Source: Gammaproteobacteria bacterium
Lineage (GTDB): Bacteria; Pseudomonadota; Gammaproteobacteria; Poriferisulfidales; Poriferisulfidaceae
Assembly (NCBI GenBank): GCA_028819565.1
Contig: JAPPLD010000006.1
Coordinates: 73,299-137,298 of the forward strand
Direction of reading: 5' to 3'
DNA: 64,000 nucleotides
Shown: in pieces, positions 37,428 to 45,631 of the stretch
Position numbering within the stretch: the stretch's first letter is position 1
How the letters are laid out: each line of letters begins with the position of its first letter
Position numbers and translations under genes: made by a program
The notes under the pieces: generated by a model
What the model was told of the DNA's origin: nothing
Database searches by the model: none
Seen by the model: the letters and a program-made list of their open reading frames with translations, nothing else

Positions 37428-37521
37428 TATCCCCCCGAAAACCTCATGAAAACAGGCCTTTCTGCTATACTCTGCCGACTCAAGAGGGCTGGAAGCGAAC
37501 GGAAATTTCGTCGCTAACGCC

Positions 37522-38442
37522 ATGATTCGCAATATTTTTACGAGCCGCCCGAACTTCATGATCCTGCAGGCGGGTGTTGCCCTGGCCCTGTTCGCCGGCT
37601 TGCTGTACTGGCAAAGGGCGATCCTGATTGAAGTCTACTGGGGACCTTTGGCGACGCAACTCGGCATGGTCGTCAATGGCGTCATTGGGGTGTTGCTCCT
37701 GGTGGCGCTGGCCCGGGTCTTCTACCTGTTGTTCGCCTACACTCGCGAAGGTCGCGCCATTGCCCTGTTCGAGGAGCAGGTGGATTTCGGCCTGACCGAG
37801 GCTGGCATCGAAAACCTCTCCGAATCCCTGATCGTGCAGCGTTACCGCGTCCTGCAGCAAGGCCAGTCGGAATTGGAGCGCCCCCAGCAGGCGGCCCTGT
37901 CGGCCATCCTACTGAACCAGGAGATGACGCGTCTCGGCCTGATCCGCTTGATACAGAGCCTGCTGATCCTGCTCGGCGTATTCGGGACGGTCGCATCGTT
38001 GTCCTTGGCCCTGATGGGGGCTTCTGACCTGCTGTCCTTCCCGCAGAACGGGGGTGGCATCAGCCTGGTGGTCCACGGGATGGCCACCGCGCTCTCCACC
38101 ACGATGACCGCCATTGCAGCCTATCTGGTGCTGACGCTCATCTTTTCCCGGCTGGTGGCGAGCCAGTCCAGTGTATGCCAGCAGATTGAGTTGTTGACCC
38201 TGCGTCGGTTGCTGCCGCTGGTGTCACGCGAAGGTGGAAACTTGGCTCATACCCTGGCACTCAGGTTGAAAGATCTGAATGGAGTGGCCATCGCCTTGGC
38301 AGAGGTCCAGGATCGCCTGACTCCCCACCTTGAGGCCATGCGCCACGAAAGACACGTACAGAACGAGCACAGTAAAAAATTGATGGAAGCGCTGCAAAGC
38401 ATTGACAAGACCCTGAGGAAGGGCTTCCGGTTGGACCAGTAA
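37522..38442 (+). CDS. MotA/TolQ/ExbB-family proton-channel-like protein
   Basis: 306 residues with about four hydrophobic segments: ~14-31, ~45-72, ~140-165 and ~182-208. Between the second and third is a cytoplasmic stretch. The later region LLILLGVFGTVASLSLALMG followed by GISLVVHGMATALSTTMTAIAAYLVLTLIFSRL is the MotA/TolQ/ExbB core (GxxGTVxG-like plus the A-L-xTTxxGL-like helix). The last ~90 residues are a helical cytoplasmic tail. The gene directly precedes a MotB/ExbD/ZorB-like partner by five bases, so the two probably form an ion-driven stator complex. It resembles ZorA-type proteins only in general layout; its tail is far shorter. Confidence 0.75.
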   Translation: MIRNIFTSRPNFMILQAGVALALFAGLLYWQRAILIEVYWGPLATQLGMVVNGVIGVLLLVALARVFYLLFAYTREGRAIALFEEQVDFGLTEAGIENLSESLIVQRYRVLQQGQSELERPQQAALSAILLNQEMTRLGLIRLIQSLLILLGVFGTVASLSLALMGASDLLSFPQNGGGISLVVHGMATALSTTMTAIAAYLVLTLIFSRLVASQSSVCQQIELLTLRRLLPLVSREGGNLAHTLALRLKDLNGVAIALAEVQDRLTPHLEAMRHERHVQNEHSKKLMEALQSIDKTLRKGFRLDQ

Positions 38443-38447
38443 GGACC

Positions 38448-39347
38448 ATGATCGGCGGCCAATCCTCGTTTCCTGACTACGCCTCCCATCTCTCCTCGAT
38501 CAACGAGGAGAACTTCTGGCCATCCTTCACCGACATCATGATGGTCGTGGTCATCGTGTTCCTGCTATCCAGCACGGTCGCCGTACTGCACAACTGGGAC
38601 CTGTCCAGACAGGTTCAGGAAACGGCTGCGCTTGAGCAGAAGGCCAGGGAAAGGGCGGAAGATCTGAACCTGCGCCGCATGCTGCTCCAACTTGAGTTGG
38701 AGGAGATGCAGGGCCGCATGGAGAAGACCCGTGGGGCACTGGAGGCCAAGACCGGCCAACTGGAGAAGCGGGAGGAAGATCTGGCTGGCGCACAGGGTGC
38801 ATTGGCCGAGCAGCAGATGCAGTTGATGGACATGCAGGAGGAGTATGCGCGCGTACGGGCGGAGATGAAGATGAGCGAGGACGTGAGCGTGGAGCGCGAG
38901 CAGGAATTGCTCGAAGTGCAGCAGCAGTTGGAAAAGATGCGAGAGGAAAGCGTGCTGCATGAGCAGATGTACGTCGAGGTCGAGAAACAGCAGCGGCAGA
39001 CCCGGGAGGAACTGGAACTCCTGCAGAAGGAGTACGAGGAGATGGGCGAGAAATACGCGGCACTGTCCAAACCGGCCCGTAGTCCCATGGGCAAGGTGGT
39101 GGCCGCTGTTCGCTACCGGAAGGTGGACGGGCAGCCGTCATTCATGCTGAAGCTTCCGGATGCCCAGCAATTCGAGTCCACCGGCCGGGAGGAAATGCAT
39201 CAGGCTCTGTCGCGACTCAAGGAGGAACACGGAGATGAGCTGTTCGTCCGGATCGTGATCCCGATGGACAGCAATCTGACCTATCAGGAAGGCTGGGAGT
39301 TTTCGTTGGACTTGCTGAGGCGCTACGACTACTACTACGCGGATTGA
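38448..39347 (+). CDS. coiled-coil stator partner (MotB/ExbD/ZorB-like N-terminus)
   Basis: 299 residues. A short cytoplasmic head leads to one membrane span, NFWPSFTDIMMVVVIVFLLSS, in which D29 is in the position of the proton-carrying aspartate of MotB, ExbD and ZorB. Residues ~55-205 are a long coiled coil rich in Glu, Gln, Arg and Leu. The last ~85 residues form a globular domain with LFVRIVIPMDSNLTYQEGWEFSL, somewhat like an ExbD/TolR periplasmic domain. I see no OmpA-type peptidoglycan-binding motif. The function is unknown; it would couple ion flow through the upstream channel to a periplasmic partner. Confidence 0.65.
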   Translation: MIGGQSSFPDYASHLSSINEENFWPSFTDIMMVVVIVFLLSSTVAVLHNWDLSRQVQETAALEQKARERAEDLNLRRMLLQLELEEMQGRMEKTRGALEAKTGQLEKREEDLAGAQGALAEQQMQLMDMQEEYARVRAEMKMSEDVSVEREQELLEVQQQLEKMREESVLHEQMYVEVEKQQRQTREELELLQKEYEEMGEKYAALSKPARSPMGKVVAAVRYRKVDGQPSFMLKLPDAQQFESTGREEMHQALSRLKEEHGDELFVRIVIPMDSNLTYQEGWEFSLDLLRRYDYYYAD

Positions 39348-39385
39348 GAGAGAATGCTCGATTATGTGCAGCAACCGAAATCCGC

Positions 39386-39415
39386 TTGAAACGGCAGGGG
39401 CAAGCCCCATATTAA
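39386..39415 (+). promoter_or_regulatory. putative promoter of the ABC cassette with a palindromic spacer
   Basis: TTGAAA (39386-39391) and TATTAA (39410-39415) are spaced by 18 bases in the 117-base gap before the ABC ATPase gene. The spacer contains the perfect 12-base inverted repeat GGGGCAAGCCCC (39397-39408), a possible operator or hairpin. A GAGGAA sequence precedes the ATG at 39465. Confidence 0.45.
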
Positions 39416-39464
39416 TCGACAACACCTGAACTCCCGTACACGATAAGAAAAGAGGAACGCTCAC

Positions 39465-40391
39465 ATGTCCGGGTCTGTTGTGGTTGAAAACCTGGTCAAG
39501 GTCTATGGTGACCTGCATGCCGTGGACGACCTGAGCTTTGAAGTCGGGTCCGGTGAGGTGTTGGGTTTTCTCGGACCGAACGGTGCCGGAAAGTCCACGA
39601 CCATGAAAATCATCACCGGCTTCCTGCCGCCGACTTCAGGCCGCGTGACGGTTTGCGGGCATCCGGTCGAGACACAGCCGGAAGCAGCCAAGAGATGCCT
39701 GGGCTACCTGCCGGAGGGGGCGCCGGCATACAGCGAGATGACGCCGTGGCAATTCCTGAATTTCGTGGCGGACATCCGCCGGCCCAAAGATCGTCGGGGG
39801 CGACTGGACTGGGTCATCGGGCAGTTGGGACTGGAACCCGTGCTGCACCGCCCGGTCGACACCCTGTCAAAAGGATACCGCCGCCGGGTCGGCTTGGCGC
39901 AGTCCATGCTGCACGACCCGCGCGTATTGATCATGGACGAGCCGACCGACGGACTGGATCCGAACCAGAAACGCCAAGTACGCGACTTCATCAATGAGAT
40001 GGCGAAGGACAAGACCATCATCATCTCGACGCACATTCTCGAGGAGGTCGAGGCCATCTGCACGCGGGCCATCATTGTTTCTGCCGGCAAGGTTCTGGTC
40101 GACGAAACTCCCGAGGAGTTGCGCCGCCGTTCCCGGTACTGCAATGCCGTCACGGTCCAGGCAGAATTGACGGAATCGGTGCGCGCCGCGCTCGGCGAAC
40201 TCGAAGACGTCGCGGTCGTGGAGCCGGAGCGTAACCAGGGCTTGACCTTGATCCCCCGGCCTGGTTGCACGCTGGAAAACGCGGTTCGCGATGTCCTGCT
40301 GCGGCACAACCTGAAGGAAGTCCCGTTGCACATCCAGGCCGGGCGGCTGGACGACGTGTTCCATACCTTGACTCATAACGTCCATGAATAA
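39465..40391 (+). CDS. ABC transporter ATP-binding protein (GldA-like)
   Basis: 308 residues. Walker A is GPNGAGKSTTMKI near residue 40, the Q-loop region YLPEGAPAYSEMT, the signature LSKGYRRRVGLAQSMLHDP, Walker B VLIMDEPTDGLDPNQ and the H-loop IISTHILEEVEAI. The last ~80 residues are a C-terminal extension as in drug/gliding-type exporters. It overlaps the permease gene by 8 bases. With the next three genes it makes a GldA/GldF/GldG plus DUF4340 cassette, known by family names but without an assigned substrate in proteobacteria. Confidence 0.9.
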   Translation: MSGSVVVENLVKVYGDLHAVDDLSFEVGSGEVLGFLGPNGAGKSTTMKIITGFLPPTSGRVTVCGHPVETQPEAAKRCLGYLPEGAPAYSEMTPWQFLNFVADIRRPKDRRGRLDWVIGQLGLEPVLHRPVDTLSKGYRRRVGLAQSMLHDPRVLIMDEPTDGLDPNQKRQVRDFINEMAKDKTIIISTHILEEVEAICTRAIIVSAGKVLVDETPEELRRRSRYCNAVTVQAELTESVRAALGELEDVAVVEPERNQGLTLIPRPGCTLENAVRDVLLRHNLKEVPLHIQAGRLDDVFHTLTHNVHE

Positions 40392-41118
40392 CCTAGTAGC
40401 GATTCTGCGGCGGGAACTGGCGGGCTATTTCCAGACGCCGGTCGCCTATGTCTTCATCATGATCTTCCTCCTGCTGTCCGGGACGCTGAGCTTCTACCTG
40501 GGAAATTTCTACGAGCGCGAGCAGGCGGACCTGGGCGCATTCTTCACATTCCATCCTTGGCTGTACTTGTTCCTGGTCCCGGCCATCTCCATGCGCCTGT
40601 GGGCGGAGGAGCGAAAGACCGGCAGCATCGAGTTGCTGATGACGCTCCCGGTGACCGTATCGCAGGCGGTTCTTGGGAAGTTTCTGGCAGCTTGGATCTT
40701 CACCGGCATCGCGTTGTTCCTGACGTTCCCGATTTGGCTCACAGTCAACTACCTGGGCGATCCGGACAACGGGATCATCTTGGGCGCCTATCTGGGTAGT
40801 TTCCTGATGGCAGGCGGGTTCATGGCCATCGGCGCTTGCATTTCCGCGACCACGCGAAATCAGGTTGTGGCATTCATCCTCAGCCTGGTGACTTGCTTCC
40901 TTTTCCTGCTGAGTGGCTTCCCGCTGGTATTGGATTTCTTCCAGTTGTGGCTTCCGCAGCCGGTCGTCGATGCCATCGCATCGCTTAGCTTCCTGACTCA
41001 CTTCTCCTCGATCAACAAGGGCGTAATCGACCTGCGGGATCTGTCCTACTTTGTGATTCTGATCTCGGTCTGGCTGTACGCGAACATGATCGTGGTCCGG
41101 GCCCGCAAGGCAGCATGA
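40384..41118 (+). CDS. ABC transporter permease (GldF-like, ABC-2 type)
   Basis: 244 residues with about six membrane segments. VAILRRELAGYFQTPVAYVFIMIFLLLSGTLSFYLGNF near the start, SMRLWAEERKTGSIELLMTLPVTVSQAVLGKFLAAW in the middle, and LSFLTHFSSINKGVIDLRDLSYFV near the end are typical of the ABC-2 permeases related to gliding protein GldF and NosY. It is overlapped by 8 bases by the ATPase gene and by 4 bases with the next gene. Confidence 0.9.
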   Translation: MNNLVAILRRELAGYFQTPVAYVFIMIFLLLSGTLSFYLGNFYEREQADLGAFFTFHPWLYLFLVPAISMRLWAEERKTGSIELLMTLPVTVSQAVLGKFLAAWIFTGIALFLTFPIWLTVNYLGDPDNGIILGAYLGSFLMAGGFMAIGACISATTRNQVVAFILSLVTCFLFLLSGFPLVLDFFQLWLPQPVVDAIASLSFLTHFSSINKGVIDLRDLSYFVILISVWLYANMIVVRARKAA

Positions 41119-42998
41119 ACGGCTCGAATAGAAAGACCTATACGGCGGCAGGACTCGGCCTGCTGGCCGTACTGTTTGTCTCCTCCATCATGTTGAGCAA
41201 TCTGGCCTTGGACAACATGCGGCTGGATCTGACCGAACAGAAGCTCTACACCATGAGCGAGGGCACCCTGAAAGTAATCGACAGCATCCAGCAGCCGATT
41301 AACCTGTACTTGTTCTTCTCGGATCGGGTCAGCGCGGAGAATGCCCCCCTGCGCAACTACGCACGGCGGGTTCGGGAACTGTTGGAAGAGTATATGTATT
41401 ACTCGGACGGTCGGTTGATTCTGCACGTGATCGATCCGGCACCGTATTCGGAAGAGGAGGACCGGGCGACGGAGTTCAACCTGCAATCGCTCCCAATGCC
41501 AGGCGGCGACAAGTTGTATTTCGGCCTGGTTGGCACGAACGTGGTGGATGATGTTGAGATCATCGAATTCTTCCAGCCGGACCGCGAAGCTTTCCTTGAA
41601 TACGACATCAGCCAGCTGATTTATGCCCTGACGAATCCGGCGAAACCCGTAGTAGGAGTCCTTACCGGCCTGCAGGTGTTCGGCGGGTTTGACTTGGCAA
41701 GCCAGCGATCCACGCCCCAGTGGGCGATACTCGATCATATCGAACGGCTGTTCGAGGCCCGCCAGATCGATGTTGAGGCCGGGGTAATCGACCCGGATAT
41801 CCGGATCCTGATGCTGATCCATCCGAAGGACCTGTCCGAGAAAATGCTGTATGCGGTGGACCAGTTCCTGATGCGCGGGGGCCGATTGATGCTGTTCGCC
41901 GATCCGTATGCGGACAAGGATCCCATGTTCCAAGATGCCAGCAATCCTCCGGATTCAGGCGGGATTCAGGCTTCCGATATCGACCGGTTGCTGGATGCGT
42001 GGGGACTTGAGATCAACATGGATGCGATCGTGGCCGACCGGGCCTTGGCTTTGCCGGTGCAAAGTCCGAATGTCCAGCGGCCGGTTCGCCATGTCTCGTT
42101 CATCGGACTCGACGAAGAAGGAATCAACAAGGACAACCTGATCTCCGCCCAACTGTCCCGGGTAACGTTCGCGTTCGCGGGCCAGATCAAGAAGACGGAC
42201 GTGTTCCAGGGTGAATTCGAGCCGCTCTTGTACACGTCGGAGGACTCCGGCGAAATTCCAAAGCCACGCTACCGACACCTTCCCGACCCGACTGCCTTGC
42301 TGGAGTGGTTCGAACCCGGAGACACCCCCCTGACGCTGGCTGCTTGGGTGCGGCTGCGGCCGGGCAGCATGTTCCCGGGGGGTCCGCCTGAGGATGCGGT
42401 ACCGCCCGCGGATGGCCATCTGGCTGAGGCGCGGGAGGTGGTCGATGCGATCGTGGTTGCGGATGCCGACATGCTGTCGGATACCTTGTGGGCGCGGGTG
42501 CAGAACTTTTTCGGGCAGCGGATCGTACAGGCCTGGGCCAGCAACGGCGATTTCATTGTCAACGCACTGGAGAGCTTGGCTGGCAGTGGTGACCTGATCG
42601 GCTTGCGGGGCCGTTCCGAATTCGCGCGACCATTTCATGTAGTCGAACAACTACGGCGACAGGCGGAGCAACGGTTCCATGCCGAGGAGGAAGAACTCCA
42701 GCAGCGGTTGCAGGAGGCGGAGGAGAGCATCAGCCGGATCCAGCAATTGAGACAGGAAGGGGAGCAGAGCCTGTTGACGGAGCAGCAGCGTGCTGAAATC
42801 GAGGCTTTCCAGCAAGAGCGGTTACGGGTGCGCCGTGAGCTGCGCTCGGTTCGACACGAACTGGACCGGGATATCGAACATCTCGGCTTCGTTCTGCGTC
42901 TGATCAATATCTGGCTGGTTCCAGTCTTGGTCACGATGGCTGCAGTCGGCCTATGGCTATTCCAGCGTCGGCGCCGTTCCCGGAGGGTGACCTCATGA
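41115..42998 (+). CDS. GldG family ABC transport protein with coiled coil
   Basis: 627 residues. An N-terminal membrane segment (AAGLGLLAVLFVSSIMLSNLAL) is followed by RLDLTEQKLYTMSEGTLKVIDSIQQPINLYLFFSD, the GldG-family signature, and an extracytoplasmic domain with PVVGVLTGLQVFGGF and LMRGGRLMLFADPYAD. Residues ~510-595 form a Glu/Gln/Arg-rich coiled coil, and a final membrane span (WLVPVLVTMAAVGLWLF) ends in Arg-rich RRRRRSRR-like sequence. Its stop overlaps the next start (ATGA). The family is required for gliding in Bacteroidetes; its role here is not known. Confidence 0.86.
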   Translation: MNGSNRKTYTAAGLGLLAVLFVSSIMLSNLALDNMRLDLTEQKLYTMSEGTLKVIDSIQQPINLYLFFSDRVSAENAPLRNYARRVRELLEEYMYYSDGRLILHVIDPAPYSEEEDRATEFNLQSLPMPGGDKLYFGLVGTNVVDDVEIIEFFQPDREAFLEYDISQLIYALTNPAKPVVGVLTGLQVFGGFDLASQRSTPQWAILDHIERLFEARQIDVEAGVIDPDIRILMLIHPKDLSEKMLYAVDQFLMRGGRLMLFADPYADKDPMFQDASNPPDSGGIQASDIDRLLDAWGLEINMDAIVADRALALPVQSPNVQRPVRHVSFIGLDEEGINKDNLISAQLSRVTFAFAGQIKKTDVFQGEFEPLLYTSEDSGEIPKPRYRHLPDPTALLEWFEPGDTPLTLAAWVRLRPGSMFPGGPPEDAVPPADGHLAEAREVVDAIVVADADMLSDTLWARVQNFFGQRIVQAWASNGDFIVNALESLAGSGDLIGLRGRSEFARPFHVVEQLRRQAEQRFHAEEEELQQRLQEAEESISRIQQLRQEGEQSLLTEQQRAEIEAFQQERLRVRRELRSVRHELDRDIEHLGFVLRLINIWLVPVLVTMAAVGLWLFQRRRRSRRVTS

Positions 42999-44008
42999 AC
43001 CGGCGCGAACTGAGCACCTTGGCGATCCTGACTGGGATCGTGTTGCTCTTGACTGCCGCGATGTACAACATTCGCCACCAGTCCGGCGACCAGGAATACA
43101 TCGGAAGCTTGTGGCTTGAAAATCTCGACATCAACTCCGTAACCCGCATCGACGTCACCGGACCGGGGAATATGCCGCAGGTCACCCTGGAACGCCGCCC
43201 GGAAGGATGGGGAGTGGTGCAGCGCCAGCACTATCCTGCGAATGTAGGCACCATCCGCAGCCTGTTGCTGGATTTGTCGGAAGCGAAACTGCTTGAGCGC
43301 AAGACCCGTAATCCGGCGCAACATGCCCAGTTGGGCTTGGGCGGAATCGAACGGCTCGAGGCAAAAGGGCAGCAGATCACGCTTCATTCAGCGGAAGGTG
43401 CTCAATCGGTTCGCATTGGCGCGACCCCGGATGGACGTAGCGCCACTTATGCACGAAATTCCGACGACGATCAGGGCTGGCTTGTGGATCGGACGTTCAC
43501 GATTCCAAGCGAACCACGACGCTGGCTCGACCCAGAACTGCTGGATATCGGAATGGAGCAGATACGCCGGATGGAAGTCGTGCATCCGGATGGAGAAAGG
43601 ATCGAAGGGCAACGTGCGGAAGAAGTCGCGGACGTGAAATTCACTGTGCTCAACCTTCCCGAGGGCGCGATGCTGAAAAACGAATATGCGCTCAATCGCA
43701 TGGCTAGCGCCATCACCAGCCTGTCGCTGGAGGATGTCATGCCGGCATCCCAGGCCGAGGTTCACCTGGAAGACGCAGCCCGGGCCCGGTACGAGTTCTA
43801 TCAAGGCTACAGTCTGGAAGTGCGCTTGTTCCCAGTGGATGTGGAACGGTATGCACGCTTCACTGTGCACTTGGGAGAGGACATGAGCGATGAGGATCGT
43901 ACACGGGCGAGCATGCTTGCCCGGCACCTTGAGGACTGGGCGTTCCGAATCCCGTCCTTCGCCCATGACAGCATGGCACTACGCTGGGTTGACATCCTGG
44001 AGGAATAA
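42995..44008 (+). CDS. DUF4340 domain-containing protein
   Basis: 337 residues. The N-terminus MNRRELSTLAILTGIVLLLTAAMYNI is a membrane anchor, followed by repeated segments such as ITRIDVTGPGNMPQVTLERRPEGWGVVQR and LGLGGIERLEAKGQQITLHSAEG that belong to DUF4340, a beta-rich extracytoplasmic domain that regularly follows GldG-like genes. The start is ATG 42995, overlapping the previous stop. It is the last gene of the cassette. The substrate or partner is unknown. Confidence 0.85.
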   Translation: MNRRELSTLAILTGIVLLLTAAMYNIRHQSGDQEYIGSLWLENLDINSVTRIDVTGPGNMPQVTLERRPEGWGVVQRQHYPANVGTIRSLLLDLSEAKLLERKTRNPAQHAQLGLGGIERLEAKGQQITLHSAEGAQSVRIGATPDGRSATYARNSDDDQGWLVDRTFTIPSEPRRWLDPELLDIGMEQIRRMEVVHPDGERIEGQRAEEVADVKFTVLNLPEGAMLKNEYALNRMASAITSLSLEDVMPASQAEVHLEDAARARYEFYQGYSLEVRLFPVDVERYARFTVHLGEDMSDEDRTRASMLARHLEDWAFRIPSFAHDSMALRWVDILEE

Positions 44009-44374
44009 AACTGCGGGCATCGCCGTGGAGCCCGGATCACTTCCCGTGTTAAAATTTTCGGCGCCCAGTTCCCTGATGAAGCCATTCGGAGGAATGGACG
44101 ATGTCACGGACGGGCATACTGAAAACAGGCCCACCTGCCGCCTTATCTAGGCCCACCTCCCTCCGCTTTCTTCCGAGGGAACCCAACTCTATATCGCGAA
44201 TCGCTTCTCTGATTCGTGGCATTCAAAAAAATTTTGTTTCAATCACTTTCCCTCCGAAAGTGAGTTTGTGCTGCGCCGGTGTGACGGGGCAACAGTTTTC
44301 CAGTCTTCCTAGCGCAAAACACCTCGGCGTGTCCGCGACCTTCGTCCTCGCCCCTACTGTCTGTCCGGGTGGAA
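44009..44374. other. 366-base intergenic region after the ABC cassette
   Basis: No convincing gene is seen; the short open frames lack ribosome-binding sites and coding character. A hairpin with an 8-bp stem TCACTTTC/GAAAGTGA and a 5-base loop is at 44244-44264. It is preceded by a run of A then T (44226-44237) and could end transcription of the cassette or of a minus-strand message, but the T run is misplaced for a classical terminator. Confidence 0.4.
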
Positions 44375-44575
44375 ATGATCTATCGAAGAAGAAAAAATGA
44401 TTCTGTCTGGCATTTCTGCACGAATTGCCGGCACTGGCCGATGATCGGCGGCTTCATCGAGTACGTAGGCAAGCCGGAGCGCGGGAAATTCTGCAAGGAC
44501 TGCCATGACAAATACGCAAACGGGGAATGCCCCACGCAAAAGCTCCCGCGAGTCGTCCCTAACCCTCAACGCTGA
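44375..44575 (+). CDS. small zinc-ribbon-like protein
   Basis: 66 residues starting at ATG 44375 (a GTG six bases earlier is possible). Two CxxC pairs are visible: FCTNCRHWP near residues 14-22 and KFCKDCHDKYANGEC, which together suggest one zinc-binding knuckle. The rest is basic. No close family is recognised. It stands alone between the ABC cassette and trxB, which is on the opposite strand and ends 28 bases later. Confidence 0.6.
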   Translation: MIYRRRKNDSVWHFCTNCRHWPMIGGFIEYVGKPERGKFCKDCHDKYANGECPTQKLPRVVPNPQR

Positions 44576-44603
44576 AGAGTTCGGGCAGGGCTATACCCAC
44601 TAT

Positions 44604-45626
<1,023 letters not shown>

Positions 45627-45631
45627 TTATT

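Noticed and set aside
37522-39347. Complete Zorya defence system
   Set aside because: No ZorC, ZorD or ZorE is nearby, the ZorA-like tail is short, and the second protein lacks the ZorB OmpA domain. Only the general stator architecture is shared.
44101-44400. 99-codon ORF after the ABC cassette
   Set aside because: Composition is poor and it overlaps the likely zinc-ribbon gene start in another frame; no ribosome-binding site.
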